From: Mesorhizobium sp. M00.F.Ca.ET.216.01.1.1
GTDB lineage: Bacteria > Pseudomonadota > Alphaproteobacteria > Rhizobiales > Rhizobiaceae
Direction: 5' to 3'
NCBI RefSeq assembly: GCF_004010325.2
Contig: NZ_SADR02000001.1
Location: 392,239-456,238 of the forward strand
Length of the DNA: 64,000 bases
Below the pieces are notes generated by a model. It did not search any database. It had not been told where the DNA came from and saw nothing but the letters and a program-made list of their open reading frames with translations. A program made the translations under genes and the position numbers. This document shows, one piece after another, positions 39,253 to 48,591 of this stretch. The stretch's first letter is position 1; the number at the start of each line of letters is the position of its first letter.

Positions 39253-39654
39253 CTAATACCAACCCACGGCCACCTGCGCCTCTTCCGACATGCGGTCGGG
39301 CGACCAGGGCGGGTCGAAGGTCATATTGACCTCGACGCCGGAAACGCCTTCGACGGCGCCGACGGCATTTTCCACCCAGCCCGGCATCTCACCGGCAACC
39401 GGGCAGCCGGGCGCGGTCAGCGTCATATCGATCTTGACCGAACGGTCGTCCTCGATGTCGATCTTGTAGACGAGGCCGAGCTCGTAGATGTCGGCCGGGA
39501 TTTCCGGGTCATAAACCGTCTTCAGCGCCGAGACGATGTCGTCGGTCAGCCGCGCCAGTTCGTCGGCGGGAATGGCCGAGGCGGAAACCAGGCCGTTGGC
39601 GGCCGTTTCCGCAGAGGTCTCAGCGGTGTGGCTGGCATCTTCCATGGTCGTCAC
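39253..39654 (-). CDS. MIP18/DUF59 family Fe-S assembly protein of the suf operon
   Basis: A 133-residue protein with a DUF59 domain: ALKTVYDPEIPADIYELGLVYKI (about 44-66) and LTAPGCPVAGEMPGWV (about 80-95) with the conserved Cys, then the VNMTFDPPW segment. This is the protein usually found between sufS and sufA in alphaproteobacteria, related to SufT; it helps cluster assembly or delivery. The N-terminal 30 residues are low complexity. The GTG at 39,654 overlaps the sufS stop (GTGA); an ATG at 39,645 is an alternative. Confidence 0.87.
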   Translation of the reverse strand: MTTMEDASHTAETSAETAANGLVSASAIPADELARLTDDIVSALKTVYDPEIPADIYELGLVYKIDIEDDRSVKIDMTLTAPGCPVAGEMPGWVENAVGAVEGVSGVEVNMTFDPPWSPDRMSEEAQVAVGWY

Positions 39655-40892
39655 CCGAAGAACTTGCGCGCTTTTTCCAGCGCATCGGCCAAAGCATCGA
39701 CTTCGGCCCTGGTGTTATACATGCCGAACGATGCCCTGCATGTGGAGGTTACGCCGAAGCGTTTCAACAGCGGCTGGGCGCAATGCGTGCCGGCGCGGAC
39801 AGCAACGCCTTGCCTGTCGATCACCATCGAAACGTCATGGGGATGGATGCCCTGCAGGTCGAAAGCGATGATAGCGCCCTTATCAGGCGCATCGCCGAAG
39901 ATGCGCAGCGAATTGATGGCGCGCAGCCGCTGATGGGCATAGTCCTTCAGATCGGCCTCGTGGGCGGCAATACGCTCGCGGCCGACCTTTTCCATATAGT
40001 CGAGCGCAGCACCCAGCCCGATCGCCTGGACGATCGGCGGCGTGCCGGCCTCGAAACGGTGCGGCGGCTCGTTGTAGGTGACGATGTCCTGCGTCACCTC
40101 CTCGATCATCTCGCCGCCACCCTGGAACGGTCGCATGCGCTCCAGCATGTCCTTCTTGCCGTAGAGCACGCCGATGCCTGAGGGACCGTAGACCTTGTGG
40201 CCGGTGAAGACGAAGAAATCGCAGTCGAGGTCCTGCACGTCGATCGGCATGTGCACGGCGCTCTGGCTGCCGTCGACCAGCACCGGTATGCCGCGGGCAT
40301 GCGCGATGCGGGCGATCTCCTTGATCGGCGTCACCGTGCCCAGCACATTCGACATGTGGGTGATGGCGACCAGCCTGGTCCGATCGGTCAGCCGCTTTTC
40401 GAATTCCTCGATATGGAAGACGCCGAGATCGTCGACCGGCACCCAGACCAGCTTGGCACCCTGCCGCTCGCGGATGAAATGCCACGGCACGATGTTGGAG
40501 TGGTGCTCCATGATCGACAGCACGATCTCGTCGCCCTCGCCGATGTTGGGCATACCGAAACCGTAGGCGACGGTGTTGATCGCCGACGTCGTGTTGGAGG
40601 TGAAGACGATGTTGTCGGTGCTCGGCGCGTTGAGGAAACGGCGCACCGTCTCGCGCGCCTTCTCATAGGCGTCGGTCGCCGCATTCGACAGGAAATGCAG
40701 GCCGCGATGGACGTTGGCGTATTCCTGGCCATAGGCGTGCTGGACGGCATCGAGCACGGCCTGCGGCTTCTGCGCCGAGGCACCGTTGTCGAGATAGACG
40801 AGAGGTTTGCCGTAAACTTCCCGTGACAGGATCGGGAAGTCGCGGCGGATCGCCTCGACGTCATAGGGGATGTTTTCGACTTTCTGGTCCAT
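39651..40892 (-). CDS. sufS: Cysteine desulfurase SufS
   Basis: A 413-residue class V PLP enzyme that frees sulfur from cysteine as a persulfide. The PLP Lys is in VFTGHKVYGPSG (about 230) and the persulfide Cys in VRAGTHCAQPL (about 368), the group II type context. Start at ATG 40,892; GTG just before is possible. The second desulfurase in the same operon (44,873) has group I features, so two sulfur donors feed one SufBCD scaffold. A 117-bp palindromic repeat lies just upstream. Confidence 0.95.
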   Translation of the reverse strand: MDQKVENIPYDVEAIRRDFPILSREVYGKPLVYLDNGASAQKPQAVLDAVQHAYGQEYANVHRGLHFLSNAATDAYEKARETVRRFLNAPSTDNIVFTSNTTSAINTVAYGFGMPNIGEGDEIVLSIMEHHSNIVPWHFIRERQGAKLVWVPVDDLGVFHIEEFEKRLTDRTRLVAITHMSNVLGTVTPIKEIARIAHARGIPVLVDGSQSAVHMPIDVQDLDCDFFVFTGHKVYGPSGIGVLYGKKDMLERMRPFQGGGEMIEEVTQDIVTYNEPPHRFEAGTPPIVQAIGLGAALDYMEKVGRERIAAHEADLKDYAHQRLRAINSLRIFGDAPDKGAIIAFDLQGIHPHDVSMVIDRQGVAVRAGTHCAQPLLKRFGVTSTCRASFGMYNTRAEVDALADALEKARKFFG

Positions 40893-40932
40893 CACAAGCT
40901 CTCTCGAGGCATCGCCTCATTCGTCCAACACC

Positions 40933-41049
40933 CCTCATCCGACCGAGCTTAGCTCGGCCACCTTCTCCCACAAGGGGAGAAGGTTGAGCGCTTTACCTTC
41001 TCCCCAAGGGGAGAAGGTGGATTGACGCGTAGCGCCAAGACGGATGAGG
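40933..41049. repeat. 117-bp palindromic intergenic element inside the suf operon
   Basis: Outer arms CCTCATCCG (40,933-40,941) and CGGATGAGG (41,041-41,049) enclose three hairpins: CCGAGCT/AGCTCGG (40,943-40,957), ACCTTCTCCC/GGGGAGAAGGT (40,960-40,984), and the same again as a near-perfect ACCTTCTCCCC/GGGGAGAAGGT (40,995-41,018). I know this sequence type as a common repeat between genes in Mesorhizobium and Rhizobium. It separates sufD from sufS. Confidence 0.9.
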
Positions 41050-41079
41050 AGCGCTGGCTTGGGCCAGGCCTCAACCGCT

Positions 41080-42354
41080 TTACCCGTGCGTCACGAACCA
41101 GCCGTCGAGCCTTGCCTCCAGCGCATCGACGATCGCCTCGTCTTCCAGTTCCTCGATCACTTCGGCGACGAAGGCCTTGACCAGCAACCCGCGTGCAGTC
41201 TTCTCATCGACGCCGCGCGCCATCAGGTAGAACAGATGGTCGTGGTCGATCTCGGTGACGGTCGCGCCATGGCCGCAGACGACGTCGTCGGCGAATATCT
41301 CGAGTTCCGGCTTGGTCGAGAACTCGCCATCATCAGACAGCAGCAGCGTGTTGCAGGCCATCTTGGCGTTGGTCTTCTGCGCGTATTGGTGGACGTTGAT
41401 GCGTCCCTGGAAAACGCCGCGCGCCTTGCCCGTCACCACATTGCGGATCACTTCCGTCGACGCCGTGTGCGGCACGGTATGGTCGAGCACCATGGTCACG
41501 TCGGTATGGGTATCGCCGGCCAACAGGTTGATGCCGCGCAGTGTGAAGTCGGCGCCTTCGCCGGTCGTCTTCACCACGACCTCCTGGCGTACCAACTTGC
41601 CGCCTGCATTCATGACGAACAGCGTCAGTTTCGCGCCCTTGCCGAGATGCGCCTTGAACTGGGCAAGATGCGTGGCCGTATCCGGCTGCTCCTGCACGAT
41701 CAGCCACGTCACTTGCGCCCCCTCGCCAAGCAGAAGCTGGCTGACTGAGCTCACCAGCGCCGCGCCATCGCCGGTCTGGCGTTCGACGACAGTCGCCTTG
41801 GCGCCGGCGCCGACGCGGACGGACAAGCGCACATGCGTCTGGCCACCGGACTGCAGGTTCTGCAGTTCGACCGGCTTTTCCAGTTCAGTGCCGTCGGCGA
41901 TGTCGACGAAATAGCCGTCGGCGACGAAGGCGGTGTTCAACGCGCCGATCGCATCGTCGGCGCCATAGGAATCGAGCCCCGGCGCAATGCTGCCGTCGGT
42001 CAGCTTCTCAGACAGGCGCTGCACCGCAACACCGTCGATGTCAGGCACCTTGGCACTCGACACGCCGTTCAGGACCGGCAGGACAGCCGAACCATCGACG
42101 ACCGGCGCGATGGCTTTGGGGCTGGCGGCGGGGTCGAAGTCCGGCACCGGATTCAAATTCAGCAGCCGGCGCAGGTCGGTATAGTGCCAGGATTCCACGC
42201 GCCGCGTCGGCAGGCCGTTCTTGATTGCCTCGATGGCATCGTCGCGCTTCAACATCACCGCGCCGTCGCCGGGCAGCAGCGACAGCCGCTCGCCGAAGGC
42301 ATCGATCAGCGCCGTCTCGGCCGGTGTTCGCTGGGGTGTCGTGTGTATGTTCAT
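41080..42354 (-). CDS. sufD: Fe-S cluster scaffold subunit SufD
   Basis: A 424-residue beta-helix protein that pairs with SufB on the SufC ATPase dimer. Family features: the FQGRINVHQYAQKTNAKM segment and HGATVTEIDHDHLFYLMARGV near residues 365-385, with the conserved His in VCGHGATV. The N-terminal third (DAFGERLSLLPGDGA...) is variable as usual. Start at 42,354 has AGGGCG upstream. 25 bp after sufC. Confidence 0.94.
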   Translation of the reverse strand: MNIHTTPQRTPAETALIDAFGERLSLLPGDGAVMLKRDDAIEAIKNGLPTRRVESWHYTDLRRLLNLNPVPDFDPAASPKAIAPVVDGSAVLPVLNGVSSAKVPDIDGVAVQRLSEKLTDGSIAPGLDSYGADDAIGALNTAFVADGYFVDIADGTELEKPVELQNLQSGGQTHVRLSVRVGAGAKATVVERQTGDGAALVSSVSQLLLGEGAQVTWLIVQEQPDTATHLAQFKAHLGKGAKLTLFVMNAGGKLVRQEVVVKTTGEGADFTLRGINLLAGDTHTDVTMVLDHTVPHTASTEVIRNVVTGKARGVFQGRINVHQYAQKTNAKMACNTLLLSDDGEFSTKPELEIFADDVVCGHGATVTEIDHDHLFYLMARGVDEKTARGLLVKAFVAEVIEELEDEAIVDALEARLDGWFVTHG

Positions 42355-42379
42355 CAGTTTCGCCCTGCCTTCTGGCATC

Positions 42380-43135
42380 TCACGCGGCTTCGCCGATCAC
42401 GCCGGCATAGCCGTTGGCTTCGAGGTCGAGCGCCAGCGACTTGTCGCCCGACTTGACCACCTGGCCCCTGTAGAGCACGTGCACCGTATCAGGTACGATG
42501 TACTGAAGCAGGCGCTGATAGTGCGTGATGATGACGATGGCGCGGTGCGGCGAGCGCAAGGCGTTGACGCCTTCCGCGACGATCTTCAGCGCATCGATAT
42601 CGAGGCCGGAATCGGTCTCGTCGAGCACGCACAGCTTCGGCTCCAGCAGCTTCATCTGCAGGATCTCGGCGCGCTTCTTCTCGCCGCCGGAGAAGCCGAC
42701 ATTGAGCGGACGCTTCAGCATCGCCATGTCCATGTTGAGCAAGGTTGCGGCGTCCTTCACGCGCTTCAAGAATTCCGGGATCTTCAGCGGTTCCTCACCG
42801 CGCGCCTTGCGCTGCTCATTCATCGCCACCTTCAGGAATTCCATCGTCGCCACGCCCGGTATCTCCATCGGATACTGGAAGGCGAGGAAGATGCCTGATG
42901 TGGCGCGTTCGGCCGGGTCCATCTCAAGGATCGACTGGCCGTTGTAGAGGATGTCGCCTTCGGTGACCTCATAATCCTCGCGGCCGGCGAGGATATAGGA
43001 CAGCGTCGACTTTCCCGAGCCGTTCGGGCCCATGATGGCGGCGACCTCGCCGGCCTTCACCGTCAGGTCCAGGCCACGGATGATCTCGGTGCCGTCATCG
43101 ACGATGCGGGCATGCAGGTTCTTGATCTCAAGCAT
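42380..43135 (-). CDS. sufC: Fe-S assembly ATPase SufC
   Basis: A 251-residue ABC-type ATPase of the SufBCD scaffold. Walker A GPNGSGKST (about 36-44), signature FSGGEKKRAEIL (about 150-161), Walker B LCVLDETDSGLD (about 169-180) and the switch His in IVIITHYQRLL (about 208). It is soluble, with no membrane partner, as expected. 30 bp after sufB. Confidence 0.97.
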   Translation of the reverse strand: MLEIKNLHARIVDDGTEIIRGLDLTVKAGEVAAIMGPNGSGKSTLSYILAGREDYEVTEGDILYNGQSILEMDPAERATSGIFLAFQYPMEIPGVATMEFLKVAMNEQRKARGEEPLKIPEFLKRVKDAATLLNMDMAMLKRPLNVGFSGGEKKRAEILQMKLLEPKLCVLDETDSGLDIDALKIVAEGVNALRSPHRAIVIITHYQRLLQYIVPDTVHVLYRGQVVKSGDKSLALDLEANGYAGVIGEAA

Positions 43136-43165
43136 TTTTTCTTTTTCCTGAAAATTTTTGTCCGG

Positions 43166-44683
<1,518 letters not shown>

Positions 44684-44872
44684 AGGCGTTCTCCATCCAC
44701 GCCGGGGTCAAGGCCCGGCAGTTTTCAAACTATGGCACCGCAAAAGCCGGGTCCTCATGAGAGCCCGTAGCGGAGTAAGTTTCATATAGTGCGTTTCCGC
44801 CGGAAATTCACCCGGCCAATTTGAAACGCACGGTTCTACCAAGCCCAAGGGCCTGTATTCCGTTTGCCGCGC

Positions 44873-46036
44873 TTAGGCGGCCTTTTCCCTGCTCGCCCGC
44901 CGAGCGGCGATGGCTGCCAGCGCAGAGCGGAACAATTCGATATCCGCCGTGCTCGTTGCGTGGCCAATCGACACGCGCAAAGCACCAAGGCTGTCACTAT
45001 GCCCCATGGCTTTCAGCACATGGCTCGGGCCGACCTTGCCGGACGAACAGGCCGATCCGGCCGACAGCGCCACACCGGCCAGATCAAAGGCGATCTGCGC
45101 CGTCTCGGCCTTGACGCCGGGAATAGCGAAGAATGTCGTATTGGCCAGCCTTTGCGCACCGGTTCCAAAGATTTCCGCATCCGGGACCAGCGTTTTCACG
45201 ATGGCCTCGACCTCGTCGCGGCGCTGCCGCACCGCATCGATGGTCTTCAGTCCTATCAGGGCTTCCTGAGCGGCAGCGCCAAAGCCGGAGATGCCGGCCA
45301 GGTTCTCGGTACCGCTGCGATGGCCCTTTTCCTGGCCGCCGCCATTGATCAGGGGATTCGGCATCATCAGGTCAGCGGCGGCGACGATGGCGCCAACCCC
45401 CTTTGGGCCACCGATCTTGTGCGAGGACAGAATCAGATAGTCGGCGTAACCCGCTGACATATCGAGTAGAACGCGGCCGGCCGCCTGGACCGCATCGACG
45501 ACCAGGATGCCGCCCGCCGCCTTGACGATTTCGGCGATGCGCTCGACGGGCTGGATCACGCCGGTCTCGTTGTTGGCGGCATGAATCGCCACCAGCGGCA
45601 GGCCGTCGGCCTTGTCGTGCGCGGCAAGTGCGGCCGCCAAGGCATCGAGATCGGCGATGCCGCTGGCATCGACGCCGATCCGCGTCACCAGCGCTGCCGG
45701 GAAGCGGCCGCCATTCAGCAGGCAAGGATGATCGGCCTCCGACACGTAAAGCCGGCTTATGCGGACAGAGCCGCGGCCCATCTGCCAGTCCGGCGTCAGC
45801 AGCGTCGAGGCGGCTTCCGTAGCGCCAGAAGTGAAGACGACATGCTCCGGCTTGGAGTTGACCAGCGCCGCCATGTCGCGCCTTGCTTCCTCGATCAGCC
45901 GGCGTGCGGCGCGGCCCTCGGCATGGACCGAAGACGGATTGGCGCCGACATCGAGCGCGGCAACCATCGCCGCCCGCGCCGCGGCAAGCAGCGGCGCGCT
46001 GGCATTGTAGTCGAGATAGGCACGTGGTCCGGCCAT
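44873..46036 (-). CDS. Cysteine desulfurase (IscS/NifS-like), first gene of the suf operon
   Basis: A 387-residue group I-like cysteine desulfurase: YLDYNASAPL start, PLP Lys in LILSSHKIGGPKG (about 204), and the flexible loop SAGSACSSGKVGPSHVL with the persulfide Cys (about 325). It heads the operon in the order known from Rhizobiales (sufS2-sufB-sufC-sufD-sufS-DUF59-sufA). An Irr-type ICE palindrome lies about 135-150 bp upstream of the start. I prefer the ATG at 46,036 over a TTG at 46,060. Confidence 0.92.
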   Translation of the reverse strand: MAGPRAYLDYNASAPLLAAARAAMVAALDVGANPSSVHAEGRAARRLIEEARRDMAALVNSKPEHVVFTSGATEAASTLLTPDWQMGRGSVRISRLYVSEADHPCLLNGGRFPAALVTRIGVDASGIADLDALAAALAAHDKADGLPLVAIHAANNETGVIQPVERIAEIVKAAGGILVVDAVQAAGRVLLDMSAGYADYLILSSHKIGGPKGVGAIVAAADLMMPNPLINGGGQEKGHRSGTENLAGISGFGAAAQEALIGLKTIDAVRQRRDEVEAIVKTLVPDAEIFGTGAQRLANTTFFAIPGVKAETAQIAFDLAGVALSAGSACSSGKVGPSHVLKAMGHSDSLGALRVSIGHATSTADIELFRSALAAIAARRASREKAA

Positions 46037-46169
46037 TTTCGTTTCAACTGGTCCCGTCAAAAGCCATATCGGGAGGATAGCGCGTTATTTCCTTGAAATT
46101 GCAAGGCAAGACGTCCTATTTACGCGGCGTGCGGCGTGGGTAGCCGAGCCATTACGCTTGGCCACCTAG

Positions 46170-46186
46170 TTTTGAACAATTCTAAA
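46170..46186. promoter_or_regulatory. Iron control element (Irr/ICE-like box) upstream of the suf operon
   Basis: TTTTGAA-CAA-TTCTAAA (46,170-46,186), one base off the ICE dyad TTTAGAA-N3-TTCTAAA, and flanked by CTAG on both sides (46,166-46,169 and 46,187-46,190), which extends the symmetry. It sits between the divergent desulfurase and hydrolase genes. Irr represses or activates at such sites in Rhizobiales according to iron and heme status. RirA, which uses a TGA-N9-TCA type site, does not fit as well. Confidence 0.7.
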
Positions 46187-46274
46187 CTAGCTTCTAGAAA
46201 GACGCTCGCCCTGCGTCAAGGCCAGAGGAAGAGTTGTTCCGGGCGCCGCGCATTCGTACACATTGGAGTTTTTT

Positions 46275-46949
46275 ATGCCTGAGGTCATTTTCACCGGTCC
46301 GGCCGGCCGCCTGGAGGGTCGCTACCAGCCCTCCAAGGAAAAGAGCGCGCCGATTGCCATCGTCCTGCATCCGCACCCACAGTTCGGCGGCACGATGAAC
46401 AACAAGATCGTCTACGACCTCTTCTACATGTTCCAGAAGCGGGATTTCACCACGCTTCGCTTCAATTTCCGCGGCATCGGCCGCAGCCAGGGCGAATTCG
46501 ACCACGGCACCGGCGAATTGTCGGACGCTGCCGCCGCGCTCGACTGGGTGCAATCGCTGCATCCGGATTCAAAGAGCTGCTGGGTCGCCGGCTATTCGTT
46601 CGGCTCATGGATCGGCATGCAACTTCTGATGCGCCGGCCGGAGATCGAAGGCTTCATCTCGATCGCGCCGCAGCCCAACACCTATGACTTCTCCTTCCTG
46701 GCGCCCTGCCCGTCATCCGGCCTGATCATCCACGGCGATGCCGACAAGGTGGCGCCACCGAAGGACGTGCAGGCGCTGGTCGACAAGCTGCACACGCAAA
46801 AGGGCATCACCATCACCCAGAAGACCTTGCCCGGCGCCAACCATTTCTTCGCCAACGACGCCGACCTCCTGCTCCAGGAGTGTGCTGACTACCTCGATCG
46901 CCGGCTGGCCGGCGAACTGGCCGACCCGCGGCCGAAGCGGCTGCGCTAG
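46275..46949 (+). CDS. Alpha/beta hydrolase (COG2945-type), divergent from the suf operon
   Basis: A 224-residue serine hydrolase. HPHPQFGGTMNNKIV (about 33-47, oxyanion loop), FNFRGIGRSQG (about 68), nucleophile elbow VAGYSFGSWIG (Ser at about 113), Asp in IHGDADKVAPP and His in LPGANHFF (about 199). Such hydrolases are often found next to the suf operon in alphaproteobacteria, which suggests a linked but unknown role. Start at ATG 46,275, GGAG 6 nt upstream. It could share the ICE box. Confidence 0.85.
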   Translation: MPEVIFTGPAGRLEGRYQPSKEKSAPIAIVLHPHPQFGGTMNNKIVYDLFYMFQKRDFTTLRFNFRGIGRSQGEFDHGTGELSDAAAALDWVQSLHPDSKSCWVAGYSFGSWIGMQLLMRRPEIEGFISIAPQPNTYDFSFLAPCPSSGLIIHGDADKVAPPKDVQALVDKLHTQKGITITQKTLPGANHFFANDADLLLQECADYLDRRLAGELADPRPKRLR

Positions 46950-46966
46950 GCGGATCGGCGGACAGC

Positions 46967-47623
46967 ATGTACCAGCCCCCTCATTTCCAGGAAACGCGGC
47001 AGGACATCCTGCATGGGCTGATACGAGCACATCCGCTTGGCCTGCTGATCTCAAATGGGGCGGAGGGACCGGTCGCCAACGCGATCCCCTTCCTGCTCGA
47101 CGACGACGTGGCGCCCAACGGCAGGCTGCGCGCCCATCTGGCGAAGGCCAATCCGCAATGGCGCCTGCTGGCCGATAGTCCCGCTTCGCCGGTGCTGGTC
47201 GTCTTCCAGGGCGCCGACGCCTATGTGACGCCGTCCTGGTATGAGACCAAGCGCGAGACCGGCAAAGTGGTGCCGACCTGGAACTACGCCATCGTCCAGG
47301 TGCGCGGCACCGTCCGGGTGATCGAGGACCAGGACTGGCTGGCGCAGCAGATTTCCGATCTGACCTTGTCCCAAGAAGGCAGCCGCGAGACGCCCTGGGC
47401 GGTGACCGACGCGCCGCCGGCCTTCATCCAGTCGCAGATCAAGGGCATCGTCGGGCTGGAGATCGAAATCACCGACATCAACGGCAAGTGGAAGGTCAGC
47501 CAGAACCGCCCCACCGCCGACCGCGCCGGTGTCGCCGAAGGACTCGAGAGTGAGGCCCGGACTACCAACTCGCCCGATATGGCCCGGCTGGTACGGTCTT
47601 GGGGCGGACTGGACAGCAAGTAG
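46967..47623 (+). CDS. FMN-binding negative transcriptional regulator family (PaiB-like)
   Basis: A 218-residue split-barrel protein. PaiB-type signature: MYQPPHFQE at the start, PLGLLISNGAEGPVANAIPFLL (about 23-44), the WRLLADSPASPVLVVFQGADAYVTPSWYETKRETGKVVPTWNY block in the middle (FMN/heme-like pocket with conserved Pro-Thr-Trp-Asn-Tyr), then KWKVSQNRP. Despite the family name, most members are not shown to bind DNA. 17 bp after the hydrolase gene, so probably one operon. Confidence 0.88.
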   Translation: MYQPPHFQETRQDILHGLIRAHPLGLLISNGAEGPVANAIPFLLDDDVAPNGRLRAHLAKANPQWRLLADSPASPVLVVFQGADAYVTPSWYETKRETGKVVPTWNYAIVQVRGTVRVIEDQDWLAQQISDLTLSQEGSRETPWAVTDAPPAFIQSQIKGIVGLEIEITDINGKWKVSQNRPTADRAGVAEGLESEARTTNSPDMARLVRSWGGLDSK

Positions 47624-47670
47624 GTCCGATCTCCCGGGAACTGCAAGCTGCAGCTTCGGGTCGGGGCCTC

Positions 47671-48540
47671 TCAGGGATTGGCTGTTTCCAGAAAACGTAT
47701 TGGTGGCGGGCTTGCCCGCTTGCGCCATGTCGCGCGAAGCCTGAACGTCTTCTTGCGGACCGGCAATCCTGCCGCCGTCCGGCGGAAGATAAAACCGAGC
47801 CGAGCAAAGATCAGCGCTGTCGCGACCGTGCAAGCGACGCCGAGGCCGAAGCCGGCGATCGTATCGCTCGGATAGTGCATGCCGACCACGACACGCGTCA
47901 CGGCTATCCAGACGGTGACAGGCAGAACCACATATTTCCCCCAAGACGGCGAAAGCAGCATCACCATCGCCGCGACTGCGCCCACATTCGTTGCATGGCC
48001 GGACGGGAAACTGGCGAAACGTGCCTCGAACGCGAAGGGGTGGAGCGACAGCAACTCTACCCCCGCAAGGTTTGGCCGCTGCCGGCCGATGACGTGCTTC
48101 AGGACGGTCACAGCCAGCCCTGACAATCCGGCCGCGCCCAGCATGAAGAAGGCCAGGCAGGTCCAGTTGCAGGCAACCATGTGCCAGCGCTTCGAAAGGG
48201 TGCGCCAGTCCAGCAGATTGGCCAACAGGAGCAGGACTGCGGGTGGGATGAGATACCAGCCGCCCAGGCCGAAATCGGTGAAAGTCCTTGCGGTTGCGAC
48301 GAACCCGGCCGGCAATTGAGCGCGCCAGTCCGCGGCGGCGCCATCCAGGAAAATCATTGCGGCAGCCGTCAGCAGCAGACAGGCACCTGCCCAGACTGGC
48401 CACGAAATCCTGGAATAGCTGGCCGGCCGCCGCGCCAGCCGGGCACGAATGATCGACATCGTTTTCCGGAAATTGGCGCTCGAGCGCCCCGGCATCGGTC
48501 GAAGCAACGCGGAAACCGGAATGGCCTGATCGATGCTCAT
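47671..48540 (-). CDS. PAP2 superfamily membrane phosphatase
   Basis: A 289-residue membrane phosphatase with the three PAP2 motifs: KHVIGRQRP (about 149-157), SFPSGHATN (about 178-186, catalytic His) and RVVVGMHYPSDTIAG (about 220-234, nucleophile His). Roughly six helices; the N-terminal 40 residues are basic and cytoplasmic. Last gene of the lipid-glycosylation cluster. Such enzymes remove phosphate from lipid A, phosphatidylglycerol phosphate or recycle undecaprenyl-PP; here recycling of the polyprenyl carrier or lipid A 1/4'-dephosphorylation are both plausible. Confidence 0.88.
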   Translation of the reverse strand: MSIDQAIPVSALLRPMPGRSSANFRKTMSIIRARLARRPASYSRISWPVWAGACLLLTAAAMIFLDGAAADWRAQLPAGFVATARTFTDFGLGGWYLIPPAVLLLLANLLDWRTLSKRWHMVACNWTCLAFFMLGAAGLSGLAVTVLKHVIGRQRPNLAGVELLSLHPFAFEARFASFPSGHATNVGAVAAMVMLLSPSWGKYVVLPVTVWIAVTRVVVGMHYPSDTIAGFGLGVACTVATALIFARLGFIFRRTAAGLPVRKKTFRLRATWRKRASPPPIRFLETANP

Positions 48541-48591
48541 GCCGCACCACGCGCGCCGGCTGATGCGTGGCTATTCGCCGCGAGGCAGAGA

